Shown here in pieces: positions 43,286-53,773 of a stretch of 64,000 nucleotides of DNA (the first letter of the stretch is position 1; every line of letters starts with the position of its first letter). Source of the stretch: Cladorrhinum sp. PSN259 (taxonomy: Eukaryota > Ascomycota > Sordariomycetes > Sordariales > Podosporaceae). Location of the stretch: NCBI GenBank assembly GCA_033725935.1, contig MU867074.1, positions 186,001 to 250,000 of the forward strand. Reading direction: 5' to 3'. Made by a program: the position numbers and the translations under genes. The notes under the pieces are model-generated. The model saw only the letters and a program-made list of their open reading frames with translations. It did not search any database and was not told the origin of the DNA.

Positions 43286-44147
43286 TGTGATGTGTGTAAT
43301 TTGTTCGCGTGTGGTTGGGAGGCAGTGCCTTCGCAGAAGGGGTACTGCTTTGGAGGGAGGAGCGAGGAGAAGAGAGGAGGAGGAGCAAGAGCGGGCGAGG
43401 AGTCAGAAGTGGGAGGAGAGCTGCGACAACGGAGGCGGCAAAAGTCGCGCGGGACGCGGAAGAGAGGTCTGGAATAAGATATATAAAAGGGGGGGTGGGA
43501 GACCGGGCAGAAGTGAGGGAGAGGTGTCGTTAGGCTGGATGACGATGGTGATGCCAGAAGAGTCTCGTTTTCAGCCAAAGATGTTATCCGACCTCAGCAG
43601 CTCTTCTGGATAGCAGAAAGGAATAGAAAGGAAAGGGAGGGAAGAGTTTCTGGGAGATGGAGGCGAACAAAATTTGTATCAAAACTACCCCTCTGCCCCG
43701 CCACAGCGAGAAATAAAATGGTTGCTGCCGACCAAAACTTTTCCAGCGCAGTGGTGTAAGTGGGCTGCATGTGCTGCGGGGTTCCTTGTACGGTCAATAG
43801 AGTTGACTGGTTTTTTGGGCATTGGCCAATCAGACGGCGCAGATCTTGCTGTCAGCAGTGGGGGTTACAACGGTACCGGCAGCGGTGACCCTTGGTGCGA
43901 CTCCTTTTGGTATGGTGGGCGCAAACTGGTCCACTCTGAGATCGGATTTTTCTCTCATCGCAAGATCTCGAGTGAAGAATCCGAGTTTGATCAGAAACGC
44001 ATGCGCGGTTTCGCTTCCCATGAAGCGATGACTGTTTGAAAAAAGAGAATGGTTTTTGGAGAGAATTATTTTGATCCTAATTTCAAGTACAAGACGAATA
44101 CTGAAAAACAATTGAAAAAAGGTTAAGTAAACATTATTTCCATCTAT
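43286..44147. other. Promoter region of the pyrimidine gene
   Basis: About 860 bp between the URA2 start and tRNA-Arg. It includes a purine-rich block (43330-43480), reading as a CT-rich leader on the minus strand, and a TATATA element at 43480-43486 about 200 bp upstream of the ATG. Short frames on both strands have no motif. Confidence 0.55.
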
Positions 44148-44219
44148 CGATCCGCCCAGGGGTCGAACCTGGAACCTCCTGATTCGTAGTCAGACGCGCT
44201 GCCATTACGCCAGCGGACC
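44148..44219 (-). tRNA. tRNA-Arg(ACG)
   Basis: On the minus strand the acceptor stem GGTCCGC pairs with GCGGATC (one G-U), with discriminator G at 44148. The anticodon stem TCTGA/TCAGG flanks loop CTACGAA; the anticodon ACG (44187-44185) reads CGU/CGC after A-to-I editing. T arm: CCAGGTTCGACCCCTGG. 72 nt, no intron. Confidence 0.95.
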
Positions 44220-46511
44220 TTTTGAATTTGCTGAATATGGGAACGGTAATGGGCCTCAAGGCTCTTTGTGTAGTGGCGATCCACTTGGGATGGTAGTATA
44301 AACTCGGCAGTCAATCTTGCATCCACTCTCGGGACGGGGCCGTAGCCTTGCGGGTCTTCCGGCTCCGAGTGGGGCGATGACATACTCTGCCGGACCGAAA
44401 AGCTTAAGCCGGTCTATGCCGAGCACCGGCCGAACTCCATTGGAAGCCAAATGCAATTTAAGGTGCCAGAAAGAGCAAACCTCCATCTTCGATTGGATTT
44501 ATCTCTCGGGCTTCTGGGGGTTATCTTCCATGTGAGTGTTGTACATACCGAGATTAGACCTAGATCTTAAAGTTAGTCATGTTGTGTGTCCTATGACTGT
44601 TGTCTGAAGAGTCCAGCGATTTGCCATCAAACACGATCCTGTCTATCATGTGTGAATAAAGAGCCCACAGAATGCCGTCTCACCTCGCTCCGAGTGAGCA
44701 CCTGTGCCTGGAGTTGATTCAGTGTGGCTGATGATACGTTCATCCAATGCCGATGTACACTCTCGTTTGGTGCCAGGGCAGAGGATAGCGGCTGATAGAT
44801 GGTGATGTGGTGTGGCAGGTTGGTGTGTCGCGTGAGGATCTTGGCTGGGCACCTGAGGAATGTGCCGTCCATTTTATTTCCTTTTATTCAAGGTGTTAGC
44901 GAAAGTCACGTTCGTTTATCCAATTACGCTGATGCAAGTGTTTCTGCGACATCGCTAGGTCTCCCGAGCGTTTCTAAACATTACAGGGATCTTCCCCAGA
45001 GATGCGGTTTACAAGCGAGTCAGACGCTGCGCTCTCTCAATATCCCGATTTGATGGTGTGGGAGCCCGGCACCCAACAAAATCCCTGAATCGCAGTCACT
45101 ATGTACTATGGTAACTGTATCTGGCAACAACGCAAGGAAAGTCTTCCAAATGCAACGGCTGTCCTCAGACATCTCGAAAGGCCACTTTTGCAGCGTTCTC
45201 TGAGAGTTTCTTTGCAAGCGGCCAGCCCTATCACAGAACTCCCATCACTGCAGGTTAGCCAGCCGGGGCGCATGGTGTGGTGCCGAAGACGAAGTGCGGG
45301 ATGATGATCCCAAGGGCCCTGCAGGTGTCTTGCAGTACCACACCCCGCTGTAACATTACCCCTCCCAAGAGCGACCCTGCCGAGCGCTGAGGTCTCATCG
45401 TCCACCAAAAGAGGCGTGATCATGAGGCCAGCCGCCGTGGTATGGCTGCGATGGCGACATTTACCCATTGACGACTGAGATGGTGGAATGATGTCTCGAG
45501 AACCAAGAGTATGGGAAGGGGAGGAGGCAAACAAATGCTAACATCCCATCCACTCGAGGTGTTGGAGGGAGGATGGACTCCAGACCGCTCCGAAGCAAAC
45601 TCCTTGCCATGTCCTTGGCGGCACCCACTTTGACCCCGCGATTCGTTGCTGGCTGCTGAACAAGACCATGCACGGCGTCGTTGGAGTGCCTTCCCGCGCG
45701 CGTTGATTCGTCCGAGGTAAAGAACACGACAGGCAAAGTCGAGGCTCGGCCGTGCGATCGTCCCAAAGATATTTTCTTCAGATGGGAGAGCAAGGGAAAA
45801 CGCTGTTGATGTCGTCCCATTCTTTGCGAGTTCGCATACTCCCACCTGGAAGAAGCTCATTCTCCTCTAACTGCACCGTGCCACCCTGGCTGGCCGACTT
45901 TTAGCACGACATTTTGGCGCGGTAGGATCTCGTGTGGAGAAGTGACAGGGGGTATCAGACCTTCTCGCCGCGTGCCCAAATTCTGACACCTCCTTATCAG
46001 TCCCAAGTTGCAGCTTCCCCAGGGGCTAGTCTAGTCGCCAGGTAGTCCCAGCTTCCAGGTCCCAGATTGCCTCTGTCGCAGTCGCAAGATATCGCGGTTC
46101 CACGCGTGTGTGTCCCTTCCAAAGTTTCATCTTCGAGGTCGAGGTCCAAGATGTCTTGTTAGAGCATCGATTTTGGTGAGATTTGGAAACAATCGGAATT
46201 GGTGTTTGGGTGCTTTCAACAACAACAAAAGGAATCTCTTCACATTCCCCGACCTCGACCTTTCATCTTGTCGCAGCGTCTCGCCGCCGGCCGCGGGGGC
46301 TTTCTCCTTTCTTGGGTCCAGGTGTTTCGACTTTCGAGTCTAGGTCCCTTTCTATATTTGTGTCTCTTTTCCGTGCCTTGCTTTAATAGGCACTTCTTCT
46401 CTTCCGCAACAGCATCACTGTCCTCGAATCCGATCTTTGACCGTTCCATGGCGTTTGGGTGGCGTCTCGAATAGTACGCCAGGGCACTCCCAGCCCGAAC
46501 TCAACCAGAGG
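44220..46511. other. Intergenic region and 5' leader of the TRP channel gene
   Basis: 2.3 kb without a supported gene; minus-strand frames at 45106-45860 overlap each other and lack motifs. The last part is presumably the YVC1 promoter and leader. It contains a short upstream frame at 46448-46474 (ATG GCG TTT ... GAA TAG, nine codons with stop) in a strong CCATGG context. Confidence 0.5.
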
Positions 46512-49500
46512 ATGTTGTCCGCGCTACTGCGACCCTTCAGCAAAGGGGAGAACTCGAATTCCCACGACGACGATGGCCATCCCGATGTTGAACAGCATAT
46601 CCCACAACCACCTTCCCGTTATGCCCGTGCTTCGGGCGCATCCCTAGGGGAATATCATCAACATCGACATGCGACGGCAGACTTTACCGAGGCTGACGAC
46701 GACGATGACGAAGAAGAGTCCAATCATGAACACCAACAACAACCGCGGTATCAGGGGGGTGGTGCTCGCACCGACGAGGACGAGGATGGAATGACAAATT
46801 CGGTCAATCTCCTTCCTGTGTTCTCGGCAGGTCATCTTGGTATAAATAACTGTGTCTTTCGTGTCTGGGTTTCATCGTTGTACTAATCACCTGGCTTCCA
46901 GACTCGCTGCCCATATACAGCTTGACCCACGCAATTCGAATCATCGTTCAGGCAAGGACTGAAACCACCTTGACTTGGGATCAGATCCGCTCTCCTCAGG
47001 TGTCCCAATTTCTTATCAAGCCGATGCAACAACAGATCCGAACTCAGCACTTCTCGCGAGCTACATTATACGCTCTCATGGCAAACTGCCTACAGTTCGA
47101 GAAGGAAGGACAGGCATATCCAGGGAACGCCGGTACGAGCAGCACAAGAGCGAAAGTGTGCGAGCTCCTGGCAACAAAGCTTCTCAAGGAATATACGACA
47201 CGTGAACTTATTGATGCCCTGTCCTACGATTTCTACCCCCTCCAGGGTATTCCAGGCTCACAAACCCCCCCTGATCAAGGTGGCCGGCCAAAGCCCGCAA
47301 CTCTTCGAACCTCTACTTTGGAAGTTGCTATTCGGGCTTCTGCTAAACATTTCCTCTCCCATCCCCTGGTTGTGCAGCAGCTGGAGGCTATTTGGAATGG
47401 CGCAATCAGTGTTCATTCCACCGCAGATCAGCTACATAGGCAGGGCTCGACTTCAAGTGCCGCTGGGAGTAATCAGTCACAACGTCAAAGTACCGTGATG
47501 ACACCTCTGCTATCTGGCCACCAAGCAAAGGAAGAGCGTGCACGATTATCCTCCATGTCCGCTGGCCGGCGATTTGTGGCACTATATGATCCTCGAACTG
47601 CCTCCTTGTTCAAGCTCTCGCGACTTCGGGTTCCCAGATATCGACAGATCCTCTCAACGTGTTCTCTTGCGATACTGATATGCCTGTTCTTGGCCGTCCT
47701 AAGCCAGAGATCAACCAAAATTACCTCTCTTGAGCTGCTTTTTTGGTTCTGGAGTGCCGGTTTTATGCTCAATGAAGTTGTTGGCTTCAATGAGCAAGGC
47801 TTCTCCCTCTATATCATGAGTTTCTGGAACATATTCGACCTGGGCATCTTGTTGCTCTTGATCGTCTACTACTGCATGCGAATTTACGGCGTATTTCTGC
47901 TTGATCCTCATAAGTGGAACGAGAACGCCTACGATGTCCTTGCTGCTAATGCGATTCTCCTGCTGCCAAGGATGTTCAGTGTACTGGACCACTATCAGTA
48001 TTTCTCTCAGTTGCTGATTGCATTCCGCATCATGGCTGTCGACCTTGCTGCCGTGTTCGTTCTTATTCTGGTCTGCTGCAGCGGCTTCTTCGTCTTCTTC
48101 ACCCTTTCCAAGAATACGAACGACCCCTACGTGCTGGCCTATAAGATATTCCAGATCTTGATGGGCTTCACCCCGGCTGCGTGGGAGGTGTAAGTTTTCC
48201 AGGTCATCCAACTGTACCCATCTAGGTGTATTCGGCTAACCGTCCTAAAGCTGGGGATCTTACAACTGGGTGGGCAAGGCCCTTATGGGCTTGTTCCTCA
48301 TCATCTGCCACTTCGTCATTGTGTAAGATACCTCGACCGCCGCCAACACCTGACTCATTCTGACCATTGGAAATAGCACGATTCTGATCACTGTCTTGAC
48401 TAATTCTTTCATGTCCATCGCCTCGAACGCAAATCAGGAGCATCAGTGAGTGCTATCTACCAAACCAATGCCAGCTCAACTGGGGATCTAACAATCTAGG
48501 TTTCTTTTTGCGATCAATACCATCTCAATGGTCAAGAACGATGCTCTCTTCTCCTACGTCGCTCCAGGTAACATCTTCGCTTGGGCTCTGATGCCCCTGA
48601 GGTATTGCATGCCTCTCAGACAGTATGTCTGGCTCAACCGTGCGGTGATCAAGATAACCCACTTCCCCCTCCTGCTTTGCATTTTCGTTTACGAAAAGTA
48701 CTTCCTGGCGCCCTACATCTATGAAGCGACAGACTTAGTCGACAACCCTGGCCGTAGTCGTCACCATGCTGCCTCGATCGGGGACCCTTCAAGCAGGTCG
48801 GCCTTCTTTAGTCCCAGCGTTCGAGTTCGTGAAGAATCAGTCCTTGGCTTCCAGAAAGACCGCGCTCTTGAGGAAGTCTTCCGGCGAGCGCCCGATTTCG
48901 CTACGCTGAGAACACAGAGAAGGAACGAGCGGCGTAAGACGCAGAATGCAATTAGGACTTGGATGGACCAGAACGACGGGGGATTTCATTCGCCACACCG
49001 GTTTTCTACGATCAATAGTCGAATGACAGGTGACTGGCAAAGAAGGCTTAGCATGAACCGTGATAGACCCTCGAGAATCCCCAGACAGTATTCGGATCTC
49101 AGATCTGCAGCGAGCGATCCTGCGGATTTCGTCTCGGATGCACCATACCGAATGGCCCCAGATTTCTATCACGACGGAGTTGTGCGTCGGGATTACGCGA
49201 CTGAGAGGAAGGAGAATACGGATGTGGAAGCGGACGGAGATGATGAGCTGGTAACGAATGATGAGGATGAGGAGGACAATGCGACGAACAACAATATGGA
49301 TGATGGGAGGGAGCTTCACACGAATATGACGGAAGAGGATTACTTTACGACTCCAGTTGCAGGTCGCTTCGCAGGCAACGAGTTCTCAGCAATCGATTCC
49401 CCACGTCATGGACAGCAGCAGCAGAGACGGTCGGCCTTGCACACTCGCACGTTGTCGACCAATACTATTCTCTACGCGCCGGAAGAAGCACCGCAAGCGT

Positions 49501-50609
49501 ACAGCTCCTCCTCAGCTTCGATGGAGCCGACATTCCACCAGCCTGTCTCTCGGCGGCACACGCCCATTGCCACACCAATATCTGCAGGCGGAGGAGGCAA
49601 TGGACGGAGATCACCGCGCAGGTCAATGTATGCGGCTTCTCGACCACGAACAATTGCACAACCTCGCGAGATGGCGCGTACCGCACCGGGCCGTGCGCCT
49701 CCATTAACTCTGGACATTCCAGCACGAAGGTCCCAAGGTCAGGGTCATCATGGCGCCCGCTCGTCAGATGACTTAACGGGTGGTCTGGAGTCAGAACTTG
49801 AAACGGGAGATGATAACTTTAGTGGGGTCCCCTCCAGCTTTGCGACGCAGATGGCGATGGCTTCTGCCATGTTGTCTAAGAGTGCCCAAGGAGATAATAA
49901 TAGGATGAGTCGATTAATGCTCGCAAAAATGAAGACACTGGAGGAGAGTTTGGGTGACGTGGTTAGGGAGATGAGTTTGTTGAGGAACTCAGTGCCTAAT
50001 ACGGCATATAATAGCGATGATGGTGGGCAAGGAGGGATAACTTTTAAAAAGAAGCCCGTGAAAGGCGGTGGGATGATGATTGGTCCGCCACATACGGGGT
50101 CTACTTCAACGGAGAGTACGAGTGCTCCTGGCGCTGGTGGAGGGAGAGGGATGATGGAGGTCGTGGGGAGGAACAGGGTTACGGGATTGGGGTTTAGTGG
50201 GAATGTGGCGTATAAGAGGCCGCAGTTGAGTGGAAGGTGGATGAGTCCGAAGGAGAGGAGTGGTGCTGGGTATCATGGGAGTGGGTTGAGGATTGGAGAG
50301 GCCGAGAATACCAGGGGAGATGGATCCGGGTCGGGTTCTGGGACTGGTTCGGGGTTGACGCAGGTGTTCATGGCCGGTACGACTAACAGAGGGGGAAAGG
50401 GGAAGGAGAAGGATATTGGCGATAGTGATGGTCTAGCAGCGAGGAGGCGGGTTAGGGGAAGGGCGAGTGATGATAATGATTATGGCGATGGCCTTGAAGA
50501 ACTGGTTGGGAAGATGTCGCCTGAAGGAGCGCCGGGAGGGGTGAGGCAAGGCTTTGGGACTTTTGGTGGAGGAGGGGATGGGGCTGGAACACTAGGAGGG
50601 TCGTTATAA
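46512..50609 (+). CDS. YVC1: TRP-type vacuolar calcium channel (TRPY, Yvc1-like)
   Basis: Exons 46512-46839, 46902-48189, 48251-48322, 48377-48445 and 48500-50609 (3867 nt, 1288 residues), all introns with GT-AG ends. The start is the first ATG in frame; the open frame extends upstream without another ATG. An acidic cytosolic N-terminus is followed by the Yvc1-type linker. About six membrane spans follow, for example ILSTCSLAILICLFLAVLSQ and FWNIFDLGILLLLIVYYCMR. The pore segment is ILMGFTPAAWEV, and the last span WVGKALMGLFLIICHFVIV runs into TILITVLTNSF. The C-terminal tail is about 690 residues, with acidic clusters (DEDEEDN) and Ser/Gly-rich disorder. Yeast Yvc1 (675 aa) releases vacuolar calcium on hyperosmotic shock. 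The long tail resembles other filamentous-fungal homologues. Confidence 0.92.
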
Positions 50610-51767
50610 GTATGGAGTTCGACTTGGATGGAAGGAAGCGAAAAAAGGAAGGGAAAGGAGAGGGAGGGGGTAATTGTGATTTTTTTCATGGGAATGGCAA
50701 GCAAGGCGTTTTGACATTTTGGGCATAGGTTTTCTTTTTTTCCCTCGGGTTTATTATTTCGGCTGCATTGGGCGGCGTTTCTTGTTTATCTTATGGTAAT
50801 TTTCTGTCTGAGATTGGTTGTTCATGTCGTCTCGCATTCGGTATGAGATATGGAGTATGAAGAGGTTCTATGTATGTTTGTTGGCAGGTAATGATTTGTG
50901 GTTGGTGGTATTTCCGCCGTCTGAGACGGTTGGTGCTGTCCCCTCCCCACAAGAAAAAAACCCCCCAAAAAAAACCTAACGTCATTGAAGAAATTAAAAT
51001 TTTATGAGATGTGATATGTCATATTTTGAGCAGTGAGATGACAAGTTTGATGGGGACAATGGTGATGTTGAGATTCCAGTTTAGGAAAGAATCCCCAGTC
51101 ATATATATATCACTTGGCCGCTTGATGTTCATCTTGGCTCTTTTTAACCACTAGTTTAATGATGATTTTATTTAATCACTCTCTTTCTTCTCTGATGCAG
51201 ATGTGGTGCCGCCTATTCAATGCCCACCCGCCCACAACCATGGTTCATGCAACCTAAAAATGTGTGTGGGTATTCTCCCCATATGTGCCCGTAAAGCCAA
51301 AAAAAAAAATAACCCCCAAAAAACGCCATACCCAAAGTCCCCTCCCCATCCCCGTTTCGGCCATCCCATCTATCTCAGTAGCCTGGTAGTTCCGACTTCT
51401 GGTGCCCCGGTCTCCATTGCGGATTCTCGATTGTTTTTCTTTGCTTTTACTTTTTTGGGAGGGTGTGGGGGATGTTGTAATAAAAGTTTAAATACCCCCA
51501 CCGCTGCGATCAACACTGACATAAAGGTGGCTTGCTGCCGACCGCTTCTGGCGGAGCTCGTTCTCACGGAGGGTGGCAGAAAAGTGCTGGAAGCCGAGGG
51601 CGGCTCCCGCGATGGCGAGGCCGGCTATTGTTAGGCGGGGACGGGTTCTGCGTGGTGTTTTGTTAGGACCGGGGATGAGAAGGGCAAGGTGTGTTGTAAA
51701 AGTAAATCGTGTTTAAACCATACCGTGTAGAGGTAATGCGTAAAGAGGATAGATATATTTGAAAGGA

Positions 51768-51917
51768 GGGGGGGGGGGGGGGGGGGGGGGTTACGTGAAG
51801 ACCCGGGGCATGGGTGGGGGGGGGGCGGTCGGGGGGTGGGGGGGGGCTGGGGGGGATGGCATTTTTGAAAAGAGGATGGATGGGTTTTTNNNNNNNNNNC
51901 GCCCCCCCCCGCCCGCG

Positions 51918-51987
<70 letters not shown>
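51768..51987. other. Assembly gap (10 N) between a G run and a C run
   Basis: N bases occupy 51890-51899. A run of about 23 G lies at 51768-51790. About 70 C lie at 51918-51987 after a short C-rich start. The true length and sequence of this stretch are unknown. Confidence 0.98.
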
Positions 51988-51989
<2 letters not shown>

Positions 51990-52086
51990 ACGTGAAGACG
52001 CGGAGCATGGTTGGGGAGGAGGCGGTCGTGGTGTGAGGAGGGACTGAGGGGGATGGCATTTTGGAAAAGAGGATGGATGGGATTTT
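51793..52086. repeat. 97-bp sequence present on both sides of the gap (probable artefact)
   Basis: 51793-51889 and 51990-52086 align over 97 bp with no indels, from ACGTGAAGAC to GGATGGATGGG. Nearly all differences are A or T on the right replaced by G on the left. This is the pattern of G-biased miscalls after a homopolymer, so the left copy is most likely a low-quality read of the right one. Confidence 0.85.
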
Positions 52087-53773
52087 GTTTTTGAGTGGGA
52101 GGAAGCAAGGATGGACCTGGGCGGTGTGTTGAACAGAATGAGGAACGGTTTTATTACGAGTATAAAACAATACGTAGGTAGGGAGCAAGAGTAAGTGTGT
52201 AATGATGCCGATGGGTGTAATAGGCTTTTATTCTTTCGGCATCAGTTGAGAAAGCTGGAATTGTTAGTAGGGAAGAGGAGAGAAAATGGGAAAAGAAAAT
52301 GGGAGCCCGGCTCAACAGTTTCATAATAATCAGAGCTCCTAGATAGCTCCCCTCCTACCTTACCTTCCTCCCTTGTCCGTCGTCAAGCTTCTTGGGACTT
52401 GCCTGGATTAAAATGGGTCGTTGAGAAAACAGATAGAGAACCGGGGCAGACCGGGAAGATCCAGTGTGAGGTGGCACGCGACATGCTTGCATGGGCTAGA
52501 ATCGTGTGCGGATAAGTCCGTGCTTCTGCAATACCGTCTGTTCTTTTGATAAGATCGTGATTGGTCAACGTAGCAAAGGGCCAGACATTGTAGCGTGTGG
52601 TGGCGCATCTCTTTGGGGTTGGCATGGACGAGTGTGACGAGCTTGGTGGCATGACTCGGAGCTTTCCATCCAATGCTGAGGACTGGAATTACCACACAAC
52701 AATCATTGATTTTTGTTGTGTGTCAATCACGAACGAACGAATGAATATGCATACAAAGAACCACGTGTATTGGATACTGGTTACATAATGTCAATGTAAT
52801 AAGTCTGAATGGTTCAGCAGGTAAAAGAAAGCAATAAGTTGAGTCCCTAGAAATCCCCAGAATTGTCAAGTCCATCTACCTGGACACGCGCCGGATAAGT
52901 TGAAGGCTTTGAGGATGTGAACGAGGATAAGAGATCGGATCAGTGGAGACAATTGGTAGGCATGCCAGAGTGGATACCTACCCCGCAGGTAACCTGCAAG
53001 CTTCAAACAGAGAGGATCATTTGATAATGATAAGACTGTCAACCCTTTTGGTGTATAAGACGCCAGAGTTTCAAAGAATAAATTGCCCTTCAAATACCTA
53101 TGAAACATGCGATTGCCAATAGTTTACCCACTATGCACTTTCCCCTTTGATCAGAGCTGAGGAATGCAAGGGTCTATATCAGTAGCCGGGACAATGAATG
53201 GTGATGAAGCTGGAAATGGGCCAGGGGGCGGTTCATCCAAGCTGCTACTAGATAGCACGCTACACTACACAAGGCTGTCTTCTCTTTGTTGACCACAATG
53301 CATGTTCCTGTGGGCCTCAAATGGGATGCCTGGTAGACGGGCGTGTGTAAATACAATGAATTACGTAGACTGGGCTACGGGATATAGTAGGGCTGACTGC
53401 TGCCTGCTCCGCCACATTCGTGCCTTCCTCTCAACTGACAACGGCAGCCAGCCGATGGGATTTCATTCGTTTTCACGGTCCGTCCATATCCGGCGACCCC
53501 GCGGTGAGGCTCTCAAACACGCGTCTCTCTTCAACTCTGCAACGTTCAGGTTGAAACCTCAAAAGAATAGGTGTACCACCTGAAGGAAGAATCCACCAAT
53601 TCACTGTGTAAGTTGTCTTATGGGTACATATCTTCTATATCTTTTGCTTCCCGTTTCTCACACACGGCTATACCTACCTACAGCCTCAGCCTGCAGCTGT
53701 CGGCCGTTGCAAACCGACATTCATCGTCGACGACAAGCAACCATCAACTCACCCGCAGTGAGCTTATTCCAAT

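Larger units (their letters stand above)
50610..53773. other. Intergenic region with an assembly gap
   Basis: 3.2 kb between YVC1 and the next gene. No frame has recognisable motifs. Glycine- or proline-only frames around the gap are products of homopolymers. The gap and its duplicated flank are listed separately. Confidence 0.55.

Noticed and set aside
45106..45860. Minus-strand frames of 119-146 codons upstream of YVC1
   Set aside because: Overlap each other in different frames, lack motifs and consistent splice sites.
51631..52188. Poly-glycine and poly-proline frames around 51.7-52.2 kb
   Set aside because: They come from G and C homopolymers and the N gap; not real proteins.
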